DNA of 64,000 nt from DASUPK01 sp963763955 (GTDB taxonomy: Bacteria > Actinomycetota > Thermoleophilia > Solirubrobacterales > 70-9). A program made the translations under genes and the position numbers. This document shows, one piece after another, positions 49,792-58,743 of this stretch. Below the pieces are notes generated by a model that was given only the letters and a program-made list of their open reading frames with translations, was not told the origin of the DNA and searched no databases. The stretch's first letter is position 1, and every line of letters starts with the position of its first letter. The stretch is taken from contig CAVXQP010000016.1 of NCBI GenBank assembly GCA_963763955.1, forward strand, positions 473,195 through 537,194. Direction: 5' to 3'.

Positions 49792-51372
49792 GTGACTCCA
49801 CCTGAGGGCATTTCCGACGTCGACCAGACCAGGCGCGACGAGCAGCGCCTCGCCGAGCTCGGCTACAAGCAGGAGCTTTCGAGAGGCTGGAGCGCTTTCA
49901 CCAACTTCGCCATCTCGTTCACGATCATCTCAGTCTTGGCGGGAACGTTCACGACGTTCTCGTTCGCCTGGCTCCACGGCGGCCCGACCATGGCGTCAAT
50001 CGGCTGGCCGGTGATCTGCTTCTTCGTGCTCATGGTCGGCTTCTCGATGGCCGAGCTGACCTCGAGGTATCCGACCGCCGGGGGGCCCTACTGGTGGGCG
50101 CACGACCTCGGCGGCAAGGGCTGGAGCTGGATGACCGGCTGGTTCAACATCGTCGGACTGCTCGGGATCGTGGCCTCGGTCGCCTACGGCTGCGCCTTCT
50201 TCCTTTTCAACCTGCTCCAGCTCTACTCGGTTGACATATTCGGGATCAACTTCGGGGACACCGCGCACATCCTCAGCGAGACGTTCCTGCTCTTCCTGAT
50301 CATCCTGGTGCTCTACACGGTGGTGAACATCTTCGCCGACCGGGTCCTGGCCCTGATGAACAACATCTCGGTGGGCTGGCACCTGCTCGGGGTGGCCGTC
50401 ATCATCGCGCTCCTGATCTTCGTGCCGGATCATCATCAGAGCACGAGCTTCGTCTTCGGAGCGCGCTTCAACGAGAGCGGCACCCTGGGCGGCGACAGCA
50501 GCGGCCTCGGCTTCTGGTTCCTGGTCGCACCGGTCGGCTTCCTGCTCGCGATGTACACGCAGACCGGCTACGACGCCTCCGCTCACACGGCGGAGGAGAC
50601 CCATGGTGCCGCGATCAGCGCCGCTCAGGGCGTCTGGCGCTCGATCTTCTTCTCGGCGATCATCGGCTGGTTGGTGCTGCTGGCGTTCCTCTACGCGGCC
50701 ACCAATGTGACCGCCGTGAACGACTCGGGTGGCGCCGTCTTCGGCATCTTCAACTCGGCGCTCGACCCGTGGGCCGCGAAGATGGTGGTGCTCATCGCGA
50801 CGATCGGGCAGTTCTTCTGCGGAGCCGCGGGCCTGACCAGCGCCTCGAGGACCTGGTATGCATTCTCGCGCGACCGTGCGATCCCTGGCTGGGCGGTCTT
50901 CCGGCGCGTCAATCGCGACCGGGTGCCGTTCAACGCAGTGATCGCGGTCTCGTTCTTCTCGCTGCTGATCTCCATCCCGGCGCTGTTCGGCAAGAACGAC
51001 ATCCCGTTCGCGTTCTTCGCGCTGACGGGGATCTGCACCGTGGGCCTCTACCTGGCGTACATCATCCCCGTCTACCTGCGGCTGCGGGCGGGCGACTCGT
51101 TCCAGCCGGGCCCGTGGAACCTCGGCCGCCGCTACAGGCTGGTCAACATCCTGGCGATCGCCTTCGTAGTCGTCGTGGTCTACGCGCTCGACCTGCCGTA
51201 CGATCCCACGGGATTGCCCTGGAACGACGGGTTCGACGCCGCGAACGTGAACTACACGCCATTCGCGATCGTCCTGCCGCTGCTCTTCGGCATCTGGTAC
51301 CTGGTCTCCGCGAAGAACAAGTACCAGGGTCCGGTCAGCACGCTCGAGGAAGATGTCGTCACTCGCGACTAG
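49792..51372 (+). CDS. APC-family amino acid permease
   Basis: A 526-residue permease with about twelve helices. It belongs to the amino-acid/choline group of the APC superfamily: the N-terminal GYKQELSRGWSAFTNFAISFTIISVLAG, SRYPTAGGPYWWAHDLGG, the QTGYDASAHTAEETHGA loop and ASRTWYAFSRDRAIPGW are characteristic of GABA/choline-type carriers. It probably takes up an amino acid, polyamine or choline-like compound. GTG 49792 was chosen for its ribosome site. Three signalling genes lie upstream and a 34-residue membrane protein downstream. Confidence 0.88.
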   Translation: MTPPEGISDVDQTRRDEQRLAELGYKQELSRGWSAFTNFAISFTIISVLAGTFTTFSFAWLHGGPTMASIGWPVICFFVLMVGFSMAELTSRYPTAGGPYWWAHDLGGKGWSWMTGWFNIVGLLGIVASVAYGCAFFLFNLLQLYSVDIFGINFGDTAHILSETFLLFLIILVLYTVVNIFADRVLALMNNISVGWHLLGVAVIIALLIFVPDHHQSTSFVFGARFNESGTLGGDSSGLGFWFLVAPVGFLLAMYTQTGYDASAHTAEETHGAAISAAQGVWRSIFFSAIIGWLVLLAFLYAATNVTAVNDSGGAVFGIFNSALDPWAAKMVVLIATIGQFFCGAAGLTSASRTWYAFSRDRAIPGWAVFRRVNRDRVPFNAVIAVSFFSLLISIPALFGKNDIPFAFFALTGICTVGLYLAYIIPVYLRLRAGDSFQPGPWNLGRRYRLVNILAIAFVVVVVYALDLPYDPTGLPWNDGFDAANVNYTPFAIVLPLLFGIWYLVSAKNKYQGPVSTLEEDVVTRD

Positions 51373-51390
51373 AAAGGCAAGGCCACCCAG

Positions 51391-51495
51391 ATGAACGATT
51401 CCGACAGGAGCATCGGCGAGAGGGACTTCGTCATGGGCGCCGGGATCCTCGCGTTCTGCGCCCTGCTGGCGATCATCATCGAGATCATCTCCTGA
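51391..51495 (+). CDS. 34-residue single-helix membrane protein after the permease
   Basis: A micro-ORF beginning MNDSDRSIGERDFVMG and continuing into one strongly hydrophobic helix that ends IIEIIS. It starts 18 bases after the permease stop; AAGGCAAGG lies 13 or so bases upstream as a weak ribosome site. Size, position and charge pattern resemble small accessory subunits such as KdpF or CydX. It may stabilise or regulate the permease, which is inference. A 9-bp GC hairpin follows. Confidence 0.5.
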   Translation: MNDSDRSIGERDFVMGAGILAFCALLAIIIEIIS

Positions 51496-52443
51496 TGGGA
51501 TGAGCTGAGGCTGGGGCCGGGTCACTAGGCCCGGCCCCCGCTGTGCTTGGCAGCTGGAGGGCGGCGGAATGCAAAGCGCGCCTTCCGTTGTTCGGGACAT
51601 CGGGAGCAGTCGGGTCGTGCTCGACAACCACGCGGCAGGGGCGATTGGCAAGCACATCGCGGGCGGTCGGACCAAGCAGCCGCTCCTCACTGGGTGCATG
51701 CTCGGTCGAGATGTAGATCAGATCCGAGCGGCGCTCCTTGGCCTCGTCGACGATCGCACGGCCCGGATTGCGCGTCCGGAGAAATCTGCAGCGCACCCTG
51801 CAGCCGGCGACCTTCGCCTGCAGGCGGGCGAGCTCGAGGACGCGGCGTGCCTCGCGCTCCTCCTTCTCGAGTCCCCCGTCCAGCGGAAGCTGCTCCGGAA
51901 CCTTGAGCACGTAGACGGCCTCCACCACGGCATCGGGTCCAACCAGCTTGGCCGCGCGCGCCATCGCCTCGTTGTCGACGCTGGTGCCGAGGATCGGCAC
52001 CAGAGCCGAGTGGTAGGCGACCTCGACGAAGCCGACCGGGCGCTCCGCGCGCGGGATTCGATACTTCTTCTTCGGGTCGAGCCCCTGGCGGCGCCGGTAC
52101 GGGAAGTAACCCGCCATCCCGACGATCATCCAGCCGGTACCGACGATCCGAGCCTCCTGGTGGAGGACGACGACGGAGACGAACGCGACCCCGGTCCCCA
52201 TCGCACCCAGCACCGCGGTCAGCGGAACCGGCTTGCCCTTCCAGTTGACGTTCCAGGCGCGCGGTAGGGTCGGTCACGCGAGGGGTCCTAGAGCCGCAGG
52301 GCCACGATCGCGATGTGCGCGATCGTGAAGGAGAGCATCGCGCCGAAGCTGTAGAGGTTGCCCAGGAAGTCGGTCTTCCCGGGGATGATCAGCACGATCG
52401 CGATCGCCGAGAAGAAGGCGATCGTGAACCACGGCGTCCGGTG
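51485..52443 (-). pseudogene. Remnant of an APC permease-UspA fusion gene
   Basis: Read on the minus strand, the last membrane helices of an APC permease (TPWFTIAFFSAIAIVLIIPG onwards) are followed by a UspA-like domain (ALVPILGTSVDNEAM...IYISTEHAPSEERLLGPTARDVL). The permease part lacks its first two thirds. It has an in-frame TAG at 52290-52288 and a -1 shift at 52256-52257, where GCGCCTGG replaces GCGCCCTGG. The 5' edge is abrupt at about 52443, just after kdpE. The part from ATG 52213 to 51485 is still an open frame of 242 codons and might be expressed. Confidence 0.75.
51513..51538. terminator. GC hairpin between convergent genes
   Basis: GGGGCCGGG (51513-51521) and CCCGGCCCC (51530-51538) form a perfect 9-bp stem around eight bases. 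There is no T-run on the plus strand side, but its place between the permease unit and the convergent pseudogene fits a terminator. Confidence 0.45.
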
Positions 52444-52467
52444 CTAAGGAAAGCCGACTCGGGCGTA

Positions 52468-52485
52468 GAGATTTCGCTAAATCTC
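52468..52485. repeat. Perfect 7-bp hairpin after kdpE
   Basis: GAGATTT-CGCT-AAATCTC lies between the kdpE stop and the truncated edge of the permease remnant. It may be the kdpE transcript end (no T-tract) or a scar of the event that removed the permease start. Confidence 0.4.
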
Positions 52486-52502
52486 GCGGCTGAAGGCGGT
52501 TC

Positions 52503-53192
52503 TCACGCCTCCGCCCGTAGGCGGTAGCCGATGCCGGGCTCGGTAATCACGTAGCGGGGATTCGATGGATCGGGCTCGAGCTTGGAGCGCACGTGGGCGA
52601 AATGCACGCGCAGGTAGTGCGTCTCGTCCTCGTATCCGGGCCCCCAGACCTCGTGGAGCAGCTGCCGATGGGTGACCAGGCGTCCCGGATGCCGAGCGAG
52701 CTGGCTGAGCAGGTCGAACTCGATCGGGGTCAGGTGCACCTCCTCCCCGTCGCGCCTCACCGCGCGGTCGGCCAGGTCGATCTCGAGGTCGCCGACCCGG
52801 ACGGCCGAATCGCTGTCCTCGGCGCGCCGCCTGAGCACGGCGCGCATCCGGGCGAGCAGCTCCTCGCTGCCGAAGGGCTTGGTCACGTAGTCGTCGGCGC
52901 CCGCATCGAGGGCGCGCACCTTCTGGCGCTCGTCGCCCACCGCGGAGAGCACGACGATCGGCACTTGGCTCCAGCGGCGGATCTCGGTGGCGACCTCGAC
53001 CCCGTCGCCATCGGGCAGGATCAGGTCGAGGACGATCGCATCTGGAGGGCGAACCGAGACGGCGTCGAGCGCCTCCTGCTTGGTGGTCGCCTCCTCAACT
53101 CGGTAGCCGGCGTTCGTCAGGATGACCCTCAGTCCCCGGATGATCTGCGGCTCGTCGTCGACGACGAGCACGCGCGGCTCCCCGGCGCTCAT
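52503..53192 (-). CDS. kdpE: KdpE response regulator
   Basis: A 229-residue OmpR-type regulator. Receiver Asp56 (IVLDLILPDGDGVEV), VTKPFGSEELLARMRAVLRR, and a winged helix with the KdpE-typical ETHYLRVHFAHVRSKLEPDPSNPRYVITEPGIGYRL. KdpE activates the high-affinity potassium pump operon when potassium or turgor is low. Its ATG overlaps the stop of the kinase gene (ATGA). Here it is separated from the pump genes by about 8 kb. Confidence 0.92.
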   Translation of the reverse strand: MSAGEPRVLVVDDEPQIIRGLRVILTNAGYRVEEATTKQEALDAVSVRPPDAIVLDLILPDGDGVEVATEIRRWSQVPIVVLSAVGDERQKVRALDAGADDYVTKPFGSEELLARMRAVLRRRAEDSDSAVRVGDLEIDLADRAVRRDGEEVHLTPIEFDLLSQLARHPGRLVTHRQLLHEVWGPGYEDETHYLRVHFAHVRSKLEPDPSNPRYVITEPGIGYRLRAEA

Positions 53193-54598
53193 CCGACGCT
53201 GGCGGGCTGCTCGACCAGCGGGAACGAGACGGCGAAGGCGGTGCCGTCGGCGGCATCGGCCTGCAGGCGCAGCTCTCCACCATTGGCCTCGACAAAACCC
53301 TTGGAGATGGCCAGACCGAGACCAACGCCCTCCCTGCGGTCGCGGCGACCGCTGTGGAACGGCTCAAAGATCGCGTTGCGCTCGAAGGCCGGCACGCCCG
53401 GGCCGCGATCGACTACGCGGACTGTGATCTTGCCCGCGCCGACCCCACCGCTGACGCGGACCGGCTCCGCCGAAGGCGAGAAGCGCAGCGCGTTCTCGAT
53501 CAGGTTGGAGAACACGCGCTCGAGCTGGGATGCGTCGGCAAGCACCAGCGGGAGCTCGGTGTCGAGCTCGATCTGGATCCGCCCCGGCTCGTGCAGCTCG
53601 CGCACGTGGGAGACCGCGGTGGAGATCACCTCAAGGAGGTCGCACCAGTCCGTCCGGGGATGAACGGCGCCCGCTTCGATCCGGGAGAGGTCGAGGAGGT
53701 TGGAGATCAGCCTGGTGAGGCGGTCGGCCTCCTCCTCGATCGCCTCGATCAGGGCGCTCCGGTCCTCGGCGGTCGTCTCATCCTCCCGCAGACCCGCCGC
53801 CGCCGTGCGGATCGCGGTCAGAGGCGAGCGGAGGTCATGGGAGACGGCGTGCAGGATCACTGTCTTGGCCGCGTCTGCCTGGCGCGCGGCCTCGGCCTCG
53901 GCCCCACGGGCGGCGGCGCGCTCGCGCTCGGCAGCGACGTCGAGCAGGCGGGCGAGCGGCGTCGCGACGCGGTTGAGATCCGACTCCGTCCATCCCGAGG
54001 AGTCCTTCCCGTAGAGCCAGACAGATCGGGCCTCGGTCGGCAGCCGGAGGACGGTCTCCTCGTGGCTCGGCTGAGGTGCGGAGCTGGTGCCGAGCCGGAG
54101 CTCTCCTCGGCCCGCCCGATCGAGGCTGTTCGAGATCCCGGCGACCACGTCGTCCGTGCCTCCCAATAGGGCGGTGGCGGCGTCCGCGAGCATCGCCGCC
54201 TCCCGCTCGCGCGCGGCCGCCTGCTCGGCGCGCAGCTCGGCCTCGGCCGTCTGCCGCCGCGATTGCGCCGCGAGGCGCCCGACCACCAATGCGGCGAGCA
54301 ACAGAACTCCCAGCGCGACGACGTTGTCCGAGTCGGCGATCGTCAGCTGGTGCAGCGGCTTGATGAAGAAGAAGTTGAGGATGAGGACGCCGAGGACCGC
54401 CGCGGCGAGGGCCGCGACCTGGCCGCGGCGAATCGCCACCGCGAGCACGGCGATCAGGTAGAGGCTGCCCAGGCCGGTGGGAGTGGCGACCGAGTCGAGG
54501 ATCGCGACCAGCGCGGTGGCTACGCCCACCCAGGCGAGGGTCTCGAGAGTCGTAGCGGCGATGCGACCGAACGGAGGCCGCGAACGCATCGAGTTCAT
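53189..54598 (-). CDS. kdpD: KdpD C-terminal half: membrane sensor histidine kinase
   Basis: A 469-residue protein equal to the C-terminal half of KdpD. It has the four-helix DUF4118 membrane region (about 17-105), a GAF-like segment (about 135-230), HisKA with HAVSHDLRSPLTAIR and the ATPase domain with SNLIENALRFSP, DRGPGVP and GVGLGLAIS. The N-terminal KdpD sensor and Usp-like domains are a separate gene at 61128-62303. The start lies 31 bases after the glpK-like stop on the same strand, so it could be co-transcribed with the glycerol operon. Confidence 0.88.
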   Translation of the reverse strand: MNSMRSRPPFGRIAATTLETLAWVGVATALVAILDSVATPTGLGSLYLIAVLAVAIRRGQVAALAAAVLGVLILNFFFIKPLHQLTIADSDNVVALGVLLLAALVVGRLAAQSRRQTAEAELRAEQAAAREREAAMLADAATALLGGTDDVVAGISNSLDRAGRGELRLGTSSAPQPSHEETVLRLPTEARSVWLYGKDSSGWTESDLNRVATPLARLLDVAAERERAAARGAEAEAARQADAAKTVILHAVSHDLRSPLTAIRTAAAGLREDETTAEDRSALIEAIEEEADRLTRLISNLLDLSRIEAGAVHPRTDWCDLLEVISTAVSHVRELHEPGRIQIELDTELPLVLADASQLERVFSNLIENALRFSPSAEPVRVSGGVGAGKITVRVVDRGPGVPAFERNAIFEPFHSGRRDRREGVGLGLAISKGFVEANGGELRLQADAADGTAFAVSFPLVEQPASVG

Positions 54599-54629
54599 CT
54601 CGGTTCGAGTTTAGGGCCGGCGTCGCCCG

Positions 54630-56096
54630 TCAGACGGGGTCGAGCGCCTCGGTGGCCCTGACGAACTCGCGCCAGCGCTCGTGCTCCGTCGAGCGCCATT
54701 CCTCGTTGCGCTCGGGCTCCACGCTGCGATCGGCTGGCAGCATCCCGGGCAGCTCTGTGAGCGAATCGATCACTCCGGCGCCGACGCCGCCGAGTGCAGC
54801 CGCCCCCAGGACGGTCGCGTCGGCACCGGCAGCCTCCACCGGCGCGCCGATCATGTCGGCCTGAAGCTGCAGAAGGAGCGGCTCGTTGGTCAGGCCCCCA
54901 TCCACCCTCAGGGTGTCGACGGGTGCGCTCTCCTTGATCGCGGCGACCACGTCCGCGACCCGCCAGGCGATTCCCTCCAGGGCCGCGCGGGCGACATTCT
55001 CGCGGGTGGTCCCGCCATAGATCCCCGAGATCACGGCGCGGGCATTGGGCCGCCACCACGGCGCCCCGATCCCTGCGAGTCCCGGCAGTACCCGCGCACC
55101 GGCGGAGGTCTCCGCCTCACGAGCCAGCGCGCTGAGCGCCGGCGGGTTCTCGGCGATGCCGAGCTGGTTGCACATCCACTCGAGCATCGCGCCGGCCGCG
55201 AAGACCCCGCCGTCGAGCGCGTACTCGACCTTGCCGCCGATGCTCCACGCAACGGTCGGCAGCAGGCCCCCGGCGGGCTCAGGCACCCCCTCGCCGACGT
55301 GGGCGAGCACGAAGACGCCGGTCCCGTAGGTCGCCTTCACTCGGCCGGGCTCCACGCAGGCCGCACCGGCCAGGGCCGCCTGCTGGTCCACCACCTGGCC
55401 GCGGAGGGGCAGCTCCACGGGCCAGCTCTCGTGATGCAGCGTCCCGAGCTCGCCGGCCGTGTCGCGCACCTCGGGCAGGACGTCGACGGGCACGCCGAAG
55501 ATCTCGCAGAGTCGCTCGCTGAACCCGGGGGTGCCCAGCGCGTGCAGCTGCGTGCGGGAAGCGGTCGAGGCATCGGTCGCGAAACCGGCCCCAAGCCGGT
55601 CGCAGAGGAACGAATCCACCGTGCCCATCCGGAGCCTTTCGTCCTCACGCGCCTGCTTCACGTCATCGTTGTGTCGCAGCAGCCAGGCCAGCTTGGCGGC
55701 GGAGAAGTAGGGATCGAAGGGCAGGCCGCTGAGCTCCTTGACCTCGTCCTCGTGGTCGGTGAGCTCGTCGAGGATCTCCTGCGAGCGCTTGTCCTGCCAG
55801 ACCACGATCGGGCTGAGCGACTCACCCGTCTCGGAGTCCCAGGCGAGCACCGACTCACCCTGGTGATCGAGGCCGCAGGCGACCACATCGCCGTCCGCCC
55901 CCTCCAGCAGCTCGGCGACCGCCTCCGTGACCGCGGCGATCACCTCCTCCCCGTCCTGCTCGACCCAGCCCTCCTCGGGGTGGCGGTTCGCCTTGTCGCG
56001 GCGCGCCTCGATCTGCGGCTGCAGCCGCTGGTCGAAGAGCGCGGCCTTGACGCCGGTGGTCCCCTCGTCGATGCCGAGCAACATCCCGTCGCTCAT
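54630..56096 (-). CDS. glpK: Glycerol kinase (FGGY family)
   Basis: A 488-residue FGGY sugar kinase closest in pattern to glycerol kinase: LLGIDEGTTGVKAALFD phosphate loop, VVWQDKRS, GLPFDPYFSAAKLAWLLRH (a GlpK hallmark), KATYGTGVFVLAHVGE, LDGGVFAAGAMLEWM and VDGGLTNEPLLLQLQADM. It phosphorylates glycerol to sn-glycerol 3-phosphate. It follows glpA- and glpB-like genes, so the operon would convert glycerol to dihydroxyacetone phosphate. A related polyol kinase cannot be excluded. Confidence 0.85.
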   Translation of the reverse strand: MSDGMLLGIDEGTTGVKAALFDQRLQPQIEARRDKANRHPEEGWVEQDGEEVIAAVTEAVAELLEGADGDVVACGLDHQGESVLAWDSETGESLSPIVVWQDKRSQEILDELTDHEDEVKELSGLPFDPYFSAAKLAWLLRHNDDVKQAREDERLRMGTVDSFLCDRLGAGFATDASTASRTQLHALGTPGFSERLCEIFGVPVDVLPEVRDTAGELGTLHHESWPVELPLRGQVVDQQAALAGAACVEPGRVKATYGTGVFVLAHVGEGVPEPAGGLLPTVAWSIGGKVEYALDGGVFAAGAMLEWMCNQLGIAENPPALSALAREAETSAGARVLPGLAGIGAPWWRPNARAVISGIYGGTTRENVARAALEGIAWRVADVVAAIKESAPVDTLRVDGGLTNEPLLLQLQADMIGAPVEAAGADATVLGAAALGGVGAGVIDSLTELPGMLPADRSVEPERNEEWRSTEHERWREFVRATEALDPV

Positions 56097-56105
56097 CGGC
56101 CCACC

Positions 56106-57341
56106 CTATTTCACCGAGACGATCACCGGGCCCGAATCGGGATCGACTCCGGCGGCCCACCCGGCGGGGATGTGCGCCGAGCGCCCGGGCACCAGCCGCC
56201 CGACCCGGCCACTCCACAGCTCGCGCCCGCCCTGGCGGACCTGAATCCTGGCGCGGCGGACGAACTCGCGCGAGCGCAGCAGGAAGCGGTTGCGGGGCGG
56301 CGGGTGCCCGCTCGCCAGCACGAGGTTGGGCGCGATCCAGGCGAGGGGTGCGGGGGCGGTCACCCGGACGGACGAGGGCCACTCGCCCGGACCGTGCAGG
56401 TAGGCGGCGACCGCCGGTGCCGCGTGGCGACCGTCGAGGCCACAGACATCGGCCGTCTCGGCGGGGTGCACCAGGTTCCCGGCCGCGAACACCCCGGGCG
56501 TTGTGGTCCGCAGCGCCGTATCGACCAATGGGCCGAGGCTGCCGCGATCGAGCTCGCAGCCCGCCATCACCGCCAGCTCGTGGTCCGGAATCCAATCCGC
56601 GGTGAAGACCACGAGGTCGCAATCGATCGTCCGCGTGCGGCCCGACTCGAGCTCGGTGAGCTCGACCGACTCGACCCTTTCCCTGCCGTGGATCGCGCTG
56701 AGCGCCGTCCGGGTCCAGACCGGCGCCCGGTAGCGGACCGCCGCGCCGGCCCTGAAGGCGGTCAGCGACTGGTGCCTGGGGAGCTCGGTGACCAGGCCGG
56801 CCACCGAGGCGCCCCCGTGTGCGAGGGTCGCGACCGCCGAGAAGCTGACGTGCTCGGCGCCCACGATCACCGCCCGGCGCCCCACCTTGCGGCCCTCGAG
56901 GTGAACCAGCTGCTGCAGGGTGGAGGTGGTCATCACCCCGGACGGGCGCGTGCCCGGCACCAGGCGGGCCGAGCGAGGACGCTCCCGGCAGCCGGTCGCG
57001 AGGAGCACCGCGCGCGGCTCGATCTCCTGCCTCCCTCCGGGGCCGGTCAGCTTCAGCCTGCGATCTTGATCCCAATCGGTGACCATCGTCTCGGCCAGGA
57101 TGTCGACGCCGTCCTTCTCCGCGAGCTCGCGATAGCGCTGCGCGTATCGCGGCCCGGAGAGTACGGTCCGCAGGTCTCGCAGCCCGAAGCCCGAGTGGTT
57201 CGAGTGCCGCGGGATGCCGCCGGCCTCGCGCTCCCTCTCGATCACCGTCACCGGGGAAACCCCGAGACCGCGGAGCTCGATCGCCGCCGCCAGCCCCGAC
57301 GGGCCGCCGCCCACGATCACTGGACCGTCAGCGATCGCCAT
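56106..57341 (-). CDS. GlpB-like FAD-dependent oxidoreductase
   Basis: A 411-residue flavoprotein with an N-terminal FAD-binding GxGxxG variant VIVGGGPSGLAAAIELR (about 8-24), an inner NAD-type motif VIVGAEHVSF (about 158-167) and a TTPGVFAAGNLVHPAE C-terminal FAD block. It resembles the second subunit of anaerobic glycerol-3-phosphate dehydrogenase-like and hydrogen-cyanide-synthase-like complexes. It overlaps the GlpA-like gene by 14 bases and lies nine bases before the kinase gene. Confidence 0.8.
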   Translation of the reverse strand: MAIADGPVIVGGGPSGLAAAIELRGLGVSPVTVIEREREAGGIPRHSNHSGFGLRDLRTVLSGPRYAQRYRELAEKDGVDILAETMVTDWDQDRRLKLTGPGGRQEIEPRAVLLATGCRERPRSARLVPGTRPSGVMTTSTLQQLVHLEGRKVGRRAVIVGAEHVSFSAVATLAHGGASVAGLVTELPRHQSLTAFRAGAAVRYRAPVWTRTALSAIHGRERVESVELTELESGRTRTIDCDLVVFTADWIPDHELAVMAGCELDRGSLGPLVDTALRTTTPGVFAAGNLVHPAETADVCGLDGRHAAPAVAAYLHGPGEWPSSVRVTAPAPLAWIAPNLVLASGHPPPRNRFLLRSREFVRRARIQVRQGGRELWSGRVGRLVPGRSAHIPAGWAAGVDPDSGPVIVSVK

Positions 57342-58734
57342 CCGCGCCCTCCAGGATCCTCGTCACCTCGGCCCCGCAGAAGAATCCCTGGCAGCGGCCC
57401 ATCAGCGCGCGCGTGCGGCGGCGCAGGCCGTCAGCATCCGAGGGTGGGATCGGTCCGCCCAGAGCCGCGTCGATCTCGCCGCGGGTCACCCGCTCGCAGA
57501 AGCAGACGATCCGGCCGTAATCGGGGGCGCGCTCGATCCAGTCACCCTCCTGGTAGGGCCGCGAGCCGAACTCACCGATGTTCGGCATCCGCAGCTTCAC
57601 GACCTCGGGATCTCTCGCCAGGTCGAGGCCGGCGCTCGCCAGCTCCTTGCGCACCCACTCGGCGATCGCGAGGGAGCCAGTGATGCCGGTCGAGCGGATC
57701 CCCCCGGCGCAGACGTAGTGCTGCTCCGGCCGCGCTCTCAGCTGGTAGTCCCGGTGCTGGGTCGCCGCGCGCAGCCCGACGTAGGTCGCGGTCACCTCGT
57801 GCTCCTCCAGCCTCGGCATGATCCGCGCGCCCGCCTCCATCAGGGACCCGAGGCCGGCGGCGGTCGTGGAGCGGTCGGTCTTGTCGTCCACGTCGTCGGC
57901 GGTCGGGCCGAGCAGGACGTTTCCGTAGACCGTCGGCGAGACGAGGACGCCCTTGGTCTTCTCCGTGGGAACCGGCAGCAGCACGTGGTTGATCAGGCCC
58001 CGGGCGAGCTTGTCGAAGACGATCAGCTCCCCGCGCCTTGGCACAACGCGGAAGTCCGAGTGGCCGAGCATCGCGTCGACCTCGTCGCTGCGAAGGCCGG
58101 CGGCGTTGACCAGGTGCGCGGCGCGAATTGGGCCCCTTGTCGTCTCGAGCTCGTGCCCTCCCCCACTCGGCCGCACCGCCGTGACCGCGGCATTCAGGAC
58201 CAACGCGCAACCGGCCCTCACCGCCTCGGTCGCGAAGGCCAGGGTGGTGGTGAAGGGACAGACGATCCCCTCGTCGGGGATCTCGAGCGCGCCCTCCGCG
58301 GCCCGGCCGATGTTCGGCTCCCGCGCGTAGAGCTCGTCTAGGTCGACCGGCCGGGTGCCGTCGTAGCCGTTCTCCCTCGCGGCGTGTTCGATCCCGGCCA
58401 GCGCCTCGCGCTGCTCCGGGGTCCAGGCGATCATCAGCGCTCCCAGCTTCGCCTGCGGGATGCCCACCTCGGCGGCGTAGGCGCTGAGCAGCTCGTAGCC
58501 GCGCGCGACGAGGCGCGACTCGACCGTGCCCGGCTTGGCGTCGAAGCCGGTGTGGAGGATCGCTGTGTTCGCCTTGCTCGTCCCCGCGCCGACGTCCGGC
58601 GCGGCGTCGATCAGGGCGCACCGCCCGCCGCGCAGGCTCAGCTCCCTCGCGACCGCGCAGCCGACCGCGCCGGCGCCGACGACCGCGACGTCGAACAGGT
58701 CCTCGGGCGCGGGTCCTTCGCGGAGCGAGCTCAC
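57328..58734 (-). CDS. GlpA-like glycerol-3-phosphate dehydrogenase with a [2Fe-2S] tail
   Basis: A 468-residue FAD oxidoreductase. The N-terminal VAVVGAGAVGCAVARELSLRGG FAD motif, TSKANTAILHTGFDAKPGT and AGGIRSTGITGSLAIAEWV blocks are those of GlpA/GlpD and L-2-hydroxyglutarate-oxidase relatives. The C-terminus has a BFD-like iron-sulfur domain (CFCERVTRGEI ... GRCQGFFCG), as in GlpA. With the GlpB-like and kinase genes it forms a glycerol or polyol oxidation operon. The start is GTG 58734, nine bases after the cation exchanger gene. Confidence 0.85.
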   Translation of the reverse strand: MSSLREGPAPEDLFDVAVVGAGAVGCAVARELSLRGGRCALIDAAPDVGAGTSKANTAILHTGFDAKPGTVESRLVARGYELLSAYAAEVGIPQAKLGALMIAWTPEQREALAGIEHAARENGYDGTRPVDLDELYAREPNIGRAAEGALEIPDEGIVCPFTTTLAFATEAVRAGCALVLNAAVTAVRPSGGGHELETTRGPIRAAHLVNAAGLRSDEVDAMLGHSDFRVVPRRGELIVFDKLARGLINHVLLPVPTEKTKGVLVSPTVYGNVLLGPTADDVDDKTDRSTTAAGLGSLMEAGARIMPRLEEHEVTATYVGLRAATQHRDYQLRARPEQHYVCAGGIRSTGITGSLAIAEWVRKELASAGLDLARDPEVVKLRMPNIGEFGSRPYQEGDWIERAPDYGRIVCFCERVTRGEIDAALGGPIPPSDADGLRRRTRALMGRCQGFFCGAEVTRILEGADGDR

Positions 58735-58743
58735 GTCGCGAGA

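Noticed and set aside
54681..57683. A 1000-codon open frame on the plus strand
   Set aside because: It lies opposite three well-supported glycerol genes, has no domain and an Arg/Gly/His-rich composition typical of GC-rich shadow frames.
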